Below are positions 47,357 through 57,595 of a stretch of 64,000 nt of DNA, one piece after another. Under the pieces are notes generated by a model. The model was given only the letters and a program-made list of their open reading frames with translations, was not told where the DNA came from and ran no database searches. The DNA lies in NCBI GenBank assembly GCA_014529385.2, contig CM043958.1:143056734-143120733 (forward strand), given 5' to 3'. The translations under genes were made by a program, and so were the position numbers. The DNA is from Adiantum capillus-veneris (taxonomy: Eukaryota; Streptophyta; Polypodiopsida; Polypodiales; Pteridaceae). How positions within the stretch are numbered: the stretch's first letter is position 1; every line of letters starts with the position of its first letter.

Positions 47357-47886
47357 CTAAGCAATGTAATGGTCTTTGAAGCTCTTGTATCGTTGCTTGA
47401 TTGAAGCGACTTGCTCTCTTCTAACTGTATTGTAATCGTCTGAAGAATTGTAAGAATTCAAGCGGCGATGCACTGACAGCAGTTTTGTTGTTCTTCTTTT
47501 GGGATCCATTTCTTTGCGATTATTGGCTGTTTTGTTGCTGACGCTCACTTGGGAACCCATACTTGCCCGTGCTTCATTTGTGTTTGAAGAGACTTCTTTG
47601 GGACCCACCTTTTTGTTGTGTGAGTCGACATTGGTCTTTGCTTCAGCCCTTGTACGCTTGGTTGGGGACGGGATTTAGGTTTTGAAAGTTGATACTGCGG
47701 TTGTTTTGGAATCCAAATGAATTCCTGATTTTTTTGTGCTTGAATCAACTTCTTTGGAGCCCAAACCTGAGTTGTGAAAGCTTGCGACTTTGTGATATTC
47801 TTACCCATTCGTGCACGCTTTCCTTGTTTTTGTTTTGGTGTTGGATCTTGTGATTTGTCATTAGAGATCTTTGTCTTCTTGATCAT
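47357..47886 (-). pseudogene. Repeated W-(V/I/A)-P-K peptide region of a retroelement
   Basis: Two overlapping minus frames carry a recurring peptide: QVWAPKKLIQAQ, EFIWIPKQPQYQL, KRWVPKKSLQTQ, HGQVWVPK. A further HQKWIPKSSVKTQ lies upstream near 48290. The spacing is roughly 20-30 residues, with basic and Gln-rich linkers. It follows the gag-protease frame in the same direction and probably forms its C-terminal region. The W-V-P-K peptide also occurs in linkers of plant retrotransposon polyproteins; its role is unknown to me. Confidence 0.55.
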
Positions 47887-48032
47887 ATATGTTTTGGGCC
47901 GATCTGGCTTTTTGGTCTCCAGATTTGTCGAGCTTTTTGGCTTTGACTTGTTGTCATGTTCTTTTGACCTGTCATGGTTGTTGCTAAGGGGGTTGGTGAT
48001 AGTGATGTCCTGAGTTGATGATAGGGGATGTC

Positions 48033-51000
48033 CTAAGATTCATCACTATCGCTACTATCCTCAGCAAGGTTGACTTCTTGTACTTTCCCTTGATTTTTTG
48101 GCTGGTAGTGGAAAGTTACTGTCTGTTTGCTCGTGGGTGGTAGTTTCTTGGAGGACTTTTCTAGCCCATTGATTAGAGCATTGTTAGCTCGTTGCTCTGG
48201 TCGTATTCCTCCTAGCTGAGTCTTTGCATCCTTATTAGGAGCCATGTATGAGGATGCTTTTGGTGGCTGTGTCTTCACCGAGGACTTTGGAATCCACTTT
48301 TGATGCACTTTATTCGTGTAGCGATGACATTGATTCCCGAGTCGTTGATCTTCTTGAAGTTCGAAGTGTTCTACAGAGTCATAGAACTCGTCGTCTTCTT
48401 CATCTTTTGATTCTCCACATTTCTTTGTTTGCTCCTTATTTCGAGAGCTTGTTGATGTCTGGATCTCTTCATTTTCCTGGATTACACTCACTGCAAAATA
48501 AGGAACGACATCATAGCCATTTTCATCACAAAACTTTGTTGTGGGAGCATCCTCCACGGCGCACACGTCCAGAGTAGCCAAGATGTGTTCCCATCCAAAA
48601 GGATCTAACTCTTCTTCACGAAATGGTTCTGGGATATAGTCCCTATCCTCTATAACCCGCTCTAGGATACATTCCTCACGTGTCAAGCTACCACATTGTG
48701 AAGCTCCACACATCCACAGTTCTTTAGGCTTACCTAACCAAGCTGGAAGTTTTGATCCTGCTACTGTGGTGGAATCAAACTCCTCAACCGGTGTTCTCGT
48801 CACATCCCTATAGCTATGGTCCCTCAAGTTTATCTTTGTTATGGTTGCCATATGTCTCAGGTATATATGGTCATAACCCCAATCTTGGACCATTTTCAAT
48901 TGTCACATGAATGGTCTTCCCAGAATGATGTCATAGTTGTTCTTCTTGCCAAAGTCAACAACAGCAAAAGTGTGTTCATATTCAATGCCACAAGAAGTAA
49001 CAAGTACTATTTCTAGCAGTCCTAGGGGCTTTGCCTTGTGTCCGTCTGCAAGCTGCAAGGTCATTCGTGTGGATATCAAGGCAGGTTTTCCCCATTTTTT
49101 CCAAACCTCTTTGGTTGCAATGGCCACACCAGCTCCACTGTCAAGGATTGCCATGGTTTTTACACCATTGAATTCCACAGGAAGGGTGGTGTTTCCATCT
49201 TCTCCCTCGTAATACTTGCCTACCTTGTTTAATGGCACTGGCCTAGTATTTAGTTGAGGCATTTCAAGCTCTTTGATGCCTTCCTCGATTTGAGTCATTA
49301 GGGTTTTTACACCAAATTTCTCTAGACATTTACCCACATTAGCCCACATGTTTGGTCTTATTCTGAGAAACTCGGCTAACATTATTGTACAGGTGACTGG
49401 GGTAGTTAGAATATCTACTAGCCCCTTTGAATCGATGGCCTTGTTGGGAGACAGTCTCTATGATGGGACTGCAACCACATCTGACTTGGTCTCGTACTCT
49501 CCCATGTAGGACGGTAGTGTTCTTAGCCAATGGGGTTGACTATCCATAGATTGTACAGATCCTTTTTCGCCCCAATACGATTGCATGTCTAGATTCATTT
49601 GAGATCCAGTCTCAAATTCCTCTATTGGTGGTAGAAACACTCCTCGTTCATCACCAGTCTTGTCTACTAGTCTTCTTAGGTCATCGGCTTCATTGGCCTC
49701 TTTGACTTGTTTCCACAATTCGTCAAGACCATCTATCTCTTTACAATCCTCAGGTATAGCTTGGTGAAATCCCTCGGAAGAGTTATCCGTGGTATTCAGT
49801 ACTATCCTTGGTTCTAATGATGGGTCTTTGAGGTTTGTTTTGTGCTCATGACTAGAATCTGACTCTTTTAGTTCCTGGTTTTGTGGGATTACTTGTGTAG
49901 ACATGACACGGATCACATCCTCAGGTTTTGCAACTGGTGGTTCTAGTAAAGCTTGGGCTGTTTGAATCATTTTCTGGCACATTTCAAACCTTTGCTTTTC
50001 TAGTTCCGCATAGGGATATGTCATCCACCTATGTTCTTGGGTTTGGTTGTTTTTGAGCCTCACATCATAGGCTTTCAAGAGGGCATCTAATGTGTCATTA
50101 ACCTTCTCTGCCAACACACATCCTCCTGAACTAGCACTTCTTGGTTTCTCATCCGTGGATGGTTCTTCTAGAGTTTTAACCATGTGTGTAAGAGAAGGTG
50201 CCTCCTTTTCCTCATGTTGTTTTATCTTCTCCTCAGCTTCGATAAGCTTCTCAGCTAGGGATTTTTGCTCTCGTTCCCTACGTGCTTTCATCCTAGTCTT
50301 TCTAGCTTTCCAACTATTTCATTTGCTCTTGGTTTTCTGACTAGGTGCGTCTTTGGTCCATCATCTGTCTTTGGACTCGTGTCACTTTCCATGTTCTTTC
50401 TCTCTGGATTCTCATTAGCTTTCTTTTGAGCTTATGCTCTCGTAACCACTTGAACTGGTACGACATTTTCATTTTCTGAGCTACTAGGTAGCTGAACAAT
50501 CCCTAATACATTTGTCATGATTTTCCTGATTTGGTTTGGGTTTTTCGGGCAATCGGGGATCAAGTGAGTGATGCCACACTCAAGACAATAGGCATTTACT
50601 TCAGTGATCTCCGTATGAGGACATTGTTTGAGCAAGTGGTTGTCACAACTTTTGTGACAATCTGTCTCTGGTTGAGGAGATTTCTTTAGCATTTCCTCTT
50701 GGCTATAAGCAAGCTTTGACGTAGATAAAGCACTATTTGCAATGAATTGCAATGTCCTTTCGTCCATTTCATATCTTCTTTCTCTCGATTGAAACCCAGG
50801 AGGTGGAGGTTATACCGGCCTCACCACTCCATGTGTTTCTCTCACATTTTGTTGCTCCGAAGGGTAGTACTCACTTTGGTTGCTATACCACATTATAGTT
50901 GGTACTGGCGTTGGTTTATTTGATGCTTCCGTCATTGGCATGTATCTCATGTCTACTACCGTCATTCTAGCACCTAGCAGCGGAGGTTGTTGTCCTAAGA

Positions 51001-52357
51001 CAAGTTGTGGCCTTAAAACTCCTACTGGTCTTGGTGCATTCCCCGTAATGTATCTAGATGGAGTAGGTGCTTCTGGAACAGGTTGTACATACCTCTCCCT
51101 AGCATTTTCCATGCTATAATAGCACTCTTCCCCCGTATGGTTCGTCCATTTTCTCTCAATTTCACACCACTTCGGCTCTCCCGAATCAGACCTTACAAGA
51201 GGAATCAACCTCTTGACCAAGTCGTCAATAAGCTTTTCTTGATCAATAGGTGCCGTTGGCTTGGCAATGGACTCACTTATCTGTGAAACACTATGCTGAG
51301 AGGATGTGTCATCTCCTTGACTCTTTAAGTCCTTTTCTTTGTATGCCTCACAGTTATCCACTAGATAAAGAGCTTCTTTGATCAACTCGTTTAGCGTCAT
51401 CCTCCTTATCATATGCAGATCCTTCTGAAGGCCTGCATGTCTCATTCCCTGGATAAAGATCATCATCAGTCGTGCTTGCGTAGGTAATTTTGCTCTCGGA
51501 CAGAGCTTAATATATCTCTTGAGCCGTAATGATGCTTTGCGTACTGATTCATCCTCTTTCTGTTTGAATCTATGGATTTGTGAGACCGTGTTGTGAGCAA
51601 TGCCTTTTGGCGAGAATTCTTCAATAAACTCCTCAAACAGCTCATCTAGGGTCTCAAAATCCCATTTTTCCACCGAGTCAAACCATGTAGCTGCATCATC
51701 TTCTAGAGTCAATCCAAATCCCACAAACTGTATCGCAAAATCTGAAACTTCCTCTGCTCTAATCACTCTTCTAAAAGTCGTTAGGTGATCTCTCGGATCT
51801 TTATCTCCGGAGTATTTTATGTTTACCCATTTCTAGACTTGAGATGGTCTAACTCGTCGATTGTTTACAAGTCTAACCAGAGACTCTCCCAATCCTTCTC
51901 TCGTTATCGCTCTTGAAGGGAATCCTGGTGGCTCTCTTCTTGGAATTCCTATAGGAATTCTCGTGTTTGGTGGAGGCATTTGTGGTCCTTCATTGACCAA
52001 ATATCCACCTCTTTCTAGTACATTCTATGGATTTGTGCTTTCTACAACTCTGTATTCTCGTCCATACTTGTCGACAACTATAGATCTCCATTGACAATCG
52101 ACTCCGTATGTGTAGACATATATGAGCTTGTAATCCGTTATCTCTTCTAGGTAGGGATCTGAGCACCTATAAAGATTGACCTCATTGTCATCGATGTATC
52201 TATATAGTCCTTCACTCTAATGACCAATCATCCAAACTCTCTCAACAAGATGGATCTTTATCAATTGCAAGTTTGGAAGATCCATTGTGGGAGGATATTC
52301 CTCTATCGTCGGGATCTCCAAGCTTGTGTAAGTTGCGTTTGAATCTAGGGTAGACAT
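48033..52357 (-). pseudogene. Gag-protease polyprotein of an RT-less retroelement
   Basis: Read from ATG at 52357 (MSTLDSNATYTSLEIPT), one long frame with about six stops and one frameshift (near 50300-50430) runs to 48033. In order: an N-terminal region; a Gag core at 50810-51766 (DAATWFDSVEKWDFETLDEL, FKQKEDESVRKASLRLKRY); a Cys/His-rich segment at 50432-50767 (CLECGITHLIPDC); a long charged region with a coiled-coil-like KLIEAEEKIKQHEEKE stretch; and a retropepsin at 48903-49382 with AILDSGAGVAIATKE and YDIILGRPFM. The stop after RPFM is TGA where an arginine codon would fit. The rest is acidic and Ser-rich. No RT follows, so the element is non-autonomous or a gag-pro remnant. Confidence 0.75.
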
Positions 52358-52887
52358 GATTTCTGGGCTAAAGAGCTTTTGCTTGGTTCAAGTAGACTTA
52401 GTCCACTGTGTTCAAGTGCTTTGGTTAGGGAAAAGTCGAAACTATGTCCAAAACCGCAACCATTTCGTCACAATTCTCGCAAATTGTCGCTTTCAGACAC
52501 CCCTAACTTGCGGATGTATCATTAGGAGAAATTTGGACTCACTTATGGGCCTTTCAGTTCAGTTATAGAGAGAGAGTGGCACTCGACCAATGAGGAAGAG
52601 GCTAACGTTACGTTGAAAATCGACATTTTGGAGTCAAGCTCTTTTTTAAAAAAGGGAGTATATTTAATTTTGGTTCATCAAATTGCACAATTTCACGCTT
52701 TCAAGGCATAAATGCCGTAAGTCGTACCAACTATGTACCGAAGAATTTCAGAACTTTCATTGAAGACTCTATCTAGTACTTTGTTCCCGCCCAAATATGA
52801 CTTTGAGTAGCTCTACTTCCCTCTCAAAACTTCTTCCCTTTTTTATATTTGCGTTAACCTTTCTGTGTATTCATTCTACTGCAAACC
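52358..52887. other. Junction of retroelement leader and promoter of the next gene
   Basis: The left part should be leader of the minus-strand element; no PBS or 5' LTR was found, so that end is lost. From about 52565 the sequence resembles 60512-60566 (GAGAGAGAG, CCAATGAG, then CTA-CGTTACGT). Both stretches lie 250-320 bp upstream of the paired genes at 52888 and 60818, so this looks like shared promoter sequence. Confidence 0.45.
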
Positions 52888-54211
52888 ATGTCTACTTCTC
52901 AAAGGCCTAGCACTACCATTAACTCTGTTAGCATTTTTAACAGTTATACTACAGACGATCAAGCATGGATTCCATCTCGTATAACTATCGGAAGTTGGGT
53001 TCTACTGCAAACTAGGAGGAGGAAGAGGAGGCAACGCAATGATTTCGTGGAGGCTTTCAAGGGTCAAGTTAAAGAGTTTAAAGTGTGTGCACAAAGCAAG
53101 TGGGTGAAAGAGGTCCTCATACAACATGCTTTCCATCATGCAGACTTAAGGTTGCAAACATCTCCTCCAAGTTTTCCAAGGCATCCACCCAACTATAAGT
53201 TATTTCAGCATCTGGCTTAGTGCATGATTATATTTGAATATTAAGTGGTGGATATCATCTTTGGTATGTTTCAAATATTTATCCATCGAATAGGACAGAT
53301 TGGCAACCAGTTGAGAGTATAGTTGGGATTTTTTATGCTTTCCATGCATTTATTGGTGAGCAAATGTACCAAGGAAGACAACACAAGGAACTTGCAGATA
53401 ATGGAATTTTCTTTTATGATATGTCATATGTGGAACCGAGAACTTCCATTGGTTGGGGTCGTGTAGCTCCTTTGTCACTTCCATCCTTTGACAGCAAGGA
53501 TTGGTCCCTGCCTACTTCGCAAACTAGTGAAAGCTTCAGGAATAAGTTGTTTCAAGATATACAAAAGTCCCTCAAGTATTCAATTGCCACAAAAATAGTT
53601 CGGCTTGCACTATTTATGCCTCTTGAAGTGTTTGCAGATTTTTTCTTCGATGAGCAAATAAGAACTACCGCAACAATGTTCATTTGCAAGTCTGAGAGCT
53701 GTTTGGACTTTTTAGATGATAGCTGGGATAGGAAACAATCACAGAACAAAATCTGTATTTTGCAAAAGAAGTCCATAATTTGCAAGTTCATTATAAGCTC
53801 TCAAAATTTCTTAGTATCGTTTTACTATATTAGATATCATCTTCTTAGTGGGCAGCTTATTCCACTCGACCAAGATACAGAGAACAGCCTCAAGAACAAA
53901 CCTTTATCAATGGAGCTCTACTTTTGAGACAGCCTACTTACTGTGATGGAGACAATGTCAATCACAACTCTGGCACAGCTCAGGATAGATCTTACATGTG
54001 AAGAACTTCCACTTTTGCTGGAATTGTATGCATTCAGTCTCAACAATAGAAAGGTGCTTACTAAATCGATAAATTTTGATTGTCTTTAATACACTATGAC
54101 TAAATCTAACTTTTTCTTCTTTTCAGATTCCAAGGCGCAAGGAGAAAACAACATTGTGCAAGGAGTCCATAACAAATACACTTCACTTAATTGCTTCCAC
54201 TGGAAGCTAGG
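52888..54211 (+). pseudogene. Unrecognised gene family, pseudogene paralog of the 60.8 kb gene
   Basis: Exon 1 (52888-53194) begins MSTSQRPSTTINSVSIFNS and has GSWVLLQTRRRKRR and KEVLIQHAFHHADL, matching GSWVLMQPRRPKRS and KEVLVQHVFTHPEV of the 60.8 kb gene. Exon 2 begins at 53275, where joining gives NYIYPS against NYVYPS. Main conserved blocks: GIFYAFHAFIG, GRQHKELADNGIFFYD, KLFQDIQKSLKYSIATKIVR, TMFICKS. Both splice sites of intron 1 have G to A changes (donor ATAAGT, acceptor AA). A TGA interrupts the frame at 53925-53927. A further intron of 75 bp (about 54052-54126, GT..TTTCAG) separates the last block, RRKEKTTLCKES. I do not recognise the family; no enzyme motif or signal peptide is visible. 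Confidence 0.75.
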
Positions 54212-54379
54212 TCACATATCTTGTGCACGCAAAGAGCTTTGATGCCATGCAAACCATGATGTACTCTTCAAAATGACTAATGCAGAGATATTTTTTGGCG
54301 GTCAAACAATGTTTCAAAACATTACATATTGTGTTGTATCTGTCAAGAGTAATTTGCTCCCTTTCCCAGCTATTGTCCT
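54212..54379. other. Short spacer
   Basis: This is a convergent intergenic stretch between the pseudogene on the plus strand and the RG-rich frame on the minus strand. Nothing further was seen. Confidence 0.5.
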
Positions 54380-54948
54380 CTCCCCTGGTTTGTGCCACTC
54401 GTCCCCTGTCCTCTCCCCCGGTTTGTGCCTCTTGTCCCTTGCCCTCTGCTTCGGTTGCTGCTACCTCTGCCTCTGGGCACGCTGGTCTCGGGCATCCTTT
54501 AGCGTCGCTCGAAATCATGGGCCTCTTCCATGGATTCCCATGCTTCTTGCACCTGTGAAGCTTCCCGCTGTTCTTGCTCTTGCCCTCGACGTGCAGCCCA
54601 TTCCTCTACTTCTACAGCGTCCGAATAATATTGGTGTATTGCTTCTTGCATATTTCGAACTTCTTCTTGAGTCTGATTGTGGCGTTGGGTCATTTCGTTA
54701 ATGCGAGCCTCTTAGAACTCGTCAGCTCTCGCCGCTTCCTCTCTTGTGCGTCTGTTTACCGAGATTATAATATGTTGGATGGCCATTACAGAAAAATGTT
54801 GCACATCGTTGTTGGTGTAGTTATGTAATCGAAGTTCCTGTAGAAGCGTGATACAGACATCTGTTGCTTCATACATACGTTGCAGCAAACAATAAAACAG
54901 CAGATTACTTACATTCGGTATATCCATAATTTGACTGATGAGCAACAC
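54380..54948 (-). pseudogene. Helical plus RG-rich minus-strand gene remnant
   Basis: One minus frame runs through three stops. The first part (54712-54948) has MYEATDVCITLLQELRLHNY followed by a helix ending VNRRTREEAARADEF. The middle (54499-54693) is a long charged helix with MTQRHNQTQEEVRNMQEAIH. The end has RGRGSSNRSRGQ and two more RG repeats. A GTAAGT lies directly after MDIPN at about 54918, so the first few residues may be a separate exon. The spacing of hydrophobic residues in the first part is loosely like a histone fold, but no diagnostic motif is present. A broken gene is the safest description. Confidence 0.45.
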
Positions 54949-55335
54949 GGCATTTAAACAGGTTCACCAGCCACAGCTATAGTCATCAGTCTACATGGGC
55001 ACGGTTACCCGTTCGTGCTTGACTACATTTCCTAGATCATATTCTAACAAAAGATGCTCTACACAACATACAAGTTTTTTCGCGGCACTACATACATAAC
55101 CACTTGAGTCAGTAACACATTCCAAAGAGACACTACACTGCTTTCCAAATGTACCCAAATGGACCTTACGTTTTTACACGACCGTGATACGCCCTGCTTT
55201 GCCCGGAGTTTGCGTAGTAAACAATCTTAGCTTCCATGTCAAATAACATCAAACTCCAATGATCACTACAAAGACACCATCAAAGATGAGGAGAGATTCG
55301 CAATGCAAGATGTTTTTTACAAGACAAGAAAATAC
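54949..55335. other. No gene recognised
   Basis: Spacer between two minus-strand genes. No repeat, hairpin or coding feature was identified. Confidence 0.45.
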
Positions 55336-55510
55336 TCATGATTGATTGTACGCAGTGATCAGAAAGCGCGCTAGATCAAAGTTGACTCTGCTAAACCAGT
55401 TCAACAGACTCAAAAAGGAAACTGAGTTGTTCTGTAGATAAGGCGATATCAGCGGATCTATTACGTATACTTTCTCTTGAACCTCAGGGGGCAGAAGCGA
55501 GACAGCGTGG
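55336..55510 (-). CDS. Putative terminal exon downstream of the H3-like frame
   Basis: An acceptor TTCATGTTAG at 55511-55520 opens a frame with HAVSLLPPEVQEKVYVIDPL, ending LITAYNQS and a stop. Joined to the exon at 55917-56108 it keeps an open frame across the junction. Together the two exons encode a hydrophobic helical domain of about 120 residues that I cannot name. The intron between them holds three hairpin repeats. Whether this domain belongs to the H3-like gene or to a separate gene is undecided. Confidence 0.4.
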
Positions 55511-55554
55511 CTAACATGAACAAAAGGCAAAAATTAGACTTGAACACCAAGTGA

Positions 55555-55867
55555 GTCAATACCGAGCGAGTGGGGCAGCTATCGAATTCCATACGCCACT
55601 GATTCACTTGGTATTGACCATTGTCTTGGCTGAAATGAAGAACTTGACGACAACCTTAAAGACATGGTTCAATACCGAGCGAGTCAGTGGCGGATTCCAA
55701 TTCCATAAATAACTGACACGCTTGGTATTGACCCATGTCTTTAAGGTAGTGAACCATTATAAAGAAAAACTTGGCACCGGCCACAGAGACATGGGTCAAT
55801 ACCGAGCGAGTAGTACCAAAATTCAATTTCATTACCCACTGTCTCGCTTGGTATTGACCCATGTCTC
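55555..55867. repeat. Hairpin repeat cluster A (3 units)
   Basis: There are three inverted repeats at 55555-55618, 55653-55747 and 55786-55867. The core arm is GTCAATACCGAGCGAG, with GCTTGGTATTGAC on the other side. In unit 2 the arms extend to about 36 bases with three mismatches around a 23-base centre. In unit 3 they extend to 25 bases with one G/T mismatch that would be a G-U pair in RNA. The whole cluster lies inside the predicted minus-strand intron 55511-55916. Confidence 0.85.
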
Positions 55868-55916
55868 GGTAGAGACTCATTTAATGAGCATAAGAATTAA
55901 AGAGGATGAGAATTAC

Positions 55917-56108
55917 CACAAAGCAACATTGATGACCTCATTTGTTGCGAGCGAGTCGATGAAATTGCGCATGCACATGAAGTCTACTCTATCGAGGTTG
56001 GTAATACAGGCCTCCTCTGACCTTGCAGGCAGCTGTATGTGCGCATGTAGAGGCACTGAGCTCAACAAAATTCTCAACTCCTCTTCATTCTCCTCATTGA
56101 TGCTCTAA
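55917..56108 (-). CDS. Putative internal exon between the acidic tail and the terminal exon
   Basis: The minus frame reads NEENEEELRILLSSVPLHAH, then DRVDFMCMRNFIDSLATNEV, and ends at a GTAATT donor at 55915-55916. It is open over its full length. It is shifted by one relative to the acidic tail, so a small splice event or a frameshift separates them at about 56104. Confidence 0.4.
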
Positions 56109-56492
56109 AATAATTGACTCATCCGATACGTTGGATGGCCCTTCTAATGCAGAGCCTTGCGCTTCCCTTTCTTGAGCTCGCTCCCTGGCAGCCTCAGGCT
56201 CCGGATCATTTTCCTTCAATATTGGTTGCTCCATAGATACCTCAGGCTCCACCCTGACCTGCTCTTGTCCCTCATCATCCACGGTGGGCTGCGGATCCTC
56301 CATGACTTGCTCATTTTGGTGTCTAGCTGGATCCTCGATAACTGTCTCTGTTTCTTCCATGACTGCCTCGTGGTCCACTCTGGCTTGCTCTTGGCCCTCT
56401 GCGGCTATCTCAGCCTGCCCATCTGTGTCGTTTCTCTCGACCCGTGATCGGGTCCTTCTGTTGTTTGTTTCAGCCCTAGACGGCTCTGTGTG
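56094..56492 (-). pseudogene. Acidic C-terminal extension in frame with the H3-like ORF
   Basis: Beyond the TGA at 56493-56495 the same frame stays open for about 130 codons. It is strongly acidic and proline/glutamine-rich, with an internal repeat (EGQEQARVDHEAVMEE and EGQEQVRVEPEVSMEQ). A single TGA separates it from the histone-like part, at a position where CGA (Arg) would be one transition away. Either the stop is real and the tail is a relic, or the copy is a pseudogene. Confidence 0.5.
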
Positions 56493-56930
56493 TCATGCAC
56501 GAGGATGGAGAGGGGGAATGTTGATAATATCCATGGTTCTACTATCCCGAATTGGTACTGGCTGAAGCAGCACATTGTAGCGGAAACGAAGCCTACGAAG
56601 AGTATCAAAATCCCGCGGCATGATAGTGACCTGGTGTGCATGGGCAGCCAGGATATATCCATCGCTGAAGAATTCCACGAGGTAGTCCTCAGCAATTTCT
56701 TGAAGGCAGAGGAGTGCACTGCTGGCCCATCGCATGCCGACTCTCCACTGCTCGCAAATCTCCCGCACTACTCGCTGGAAAGGGAGACGTGGAATAGCAG
56801 GTTGAACGTGTCGTTCTATCCTACGCAGCTCTTGCAGTAGACCTCTGTGCGTCTCATATCGGCGTCTTCTTGCTTGAGCATTCAAAGATTCACCTATTGC
56901 CCTCCTAGCGTAGGCCTTAACACAAGGCAT
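56493..56930 (-). CDS. Divergent histone H3-fold protein
   Basis: From ATG at 56930 (MPCVKAYARRAIGE) the frame gives 145 residues. After a short basic N-terminal tail (RRRRYETHRG) come LLQELRRIER, comparable to ALREIRRYQK of H3, then LPFQRVVREI, comparable to LPFQRLVREI, then SSALLCLQEIAEDYLVEFF, and HAHQVTIMPRDFDTLRRLR, comparable to HAKRVTIMPKDIQLARRIR. All three helices of the histone fold and the H3-type alpha-N helix are thus present. Some residues are those of centromeric H3 (AEDYLV, FSD, DF instead of DI, a W in loop 1), but loop 1 has the length of ordinary H3. The H3 tail motif ARTKQTARKS is absent. A possible acceptor (TTTGTAG) precedes the ATG by two bases, so an upstream exon may exist. 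It lies head to head with the 57.6 kb gene. Confidence 0.72.
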   Translation of the reverse strand: MPCVKAYARRAIGESLNAQARRRRYETHRGLLQELRRIERHVQPAIPRLPFQRVVREICEQWRVGMRWASSALLCLQEIAEDYLVEFFSDGYILAAHAHQVTIMPRDFDTLRRLRFRYNVLLQPVPIRDSRTMDIINIPPLHPRA

Positions 56931-56998
56931 CTCTACAAATACAATAACACCAAAAGACAATTCATTTGTCAGCACAAGGGACTTCAGATTTAAGGAAA

Positions 56999-57280
56999 GG
57001 TCAGTACCAAGCGAAAATATGGATAGGAAAGAGTTGCCTTGCCTTATTTTCTCGATAGTGACCTCAGAAAATAGTAATGGTAGACATGACTTATATGTTC
57101 TGAGATCACTACCGAGCGAATAGGTTCATAGGAAAGAGTTTGCCTTGCCTTATTCGCTCGGTAGTGACTTCAAAAATAGTAATAGCAGATACCACTTACA
57201 TTTTTTGAGATCACTACCAGGCGAACAGGTTTGCAGCCCCTGCAAAAAAATACCTTATTCGCTGGGTGTTGACCTCAGAA
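56999..57280. repeat. Hairpin repeat cluster B (3 units)
   Basis: Three inverted repeats at about 56999-57072, 57101-57173 and 57203-57277 are spaced about 105 bp apart, with repeated spacer (AATAGTAATGGTAGACATGAC type). The best arms are GATCACTACCGAGCGAATAGG and CTTATTCGCTCGGTAGTGAC in unit 2; units 1 and 3 are more decayed. They sit just upstream of the H3-like start codon. Confidence 0.8.
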
Positions 57281-57595
57281 AAGTGTACAAGCAAGCGAAC
57301 AGGTTTGCATCCGCTTATACAAAATAGCAATGTGAAGGAGATCTTAAATCGATGCGGTTCTAACTGTCATGTCGTTCCCTCCGATCACCTCCCCTAATAT
57401 CGGGGGGATGACACCATTGATTCTCTCTCCCACGTCCACCTCTCATGAAACCTCATGGCAGTACCACCCTCTCATAAAACCTCATGCCCAGGCTCTGCTT
57501 TTTAGGCTTGTTTGAAAGTCTATTTAAGAAGCAGTTGTTTCAGAACCTCCCTCAGGGTTTCGCAGAACAACTAAAAGAAGCTTAGGATAGTGGCG
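57281..57595. other. Divergent promoter region
   Basis: Spacer before the 57.6 kb gene on the plus strand. Repeated CCTCATG-type pyrimidine-rich segments occur near 57440-57490. No clear TATA box was identified. Confidence 0.4.

Noticed and set aside
47357-47886. A cellular protein with W-V-P-K repeats
   Set aside because: It follows the gag-protease frame in the same direction, and a further copy of the peptide lies inside that frame, so a retroelement origin is simpler.
54712-54948. Firm annotation as histone H2B
   Set aside because: Only a hydrophobic pattern supports it; no diagnostic H2B motif is present and the frame is broken.
56493-56930. Calling the H3-like frame a CENH3
   Set aside because: It shares some CENH3-type residues but has no loop-1 insertion and carries a TGA followed by a long acidic region, so identity as the centromeric histone is not supported.
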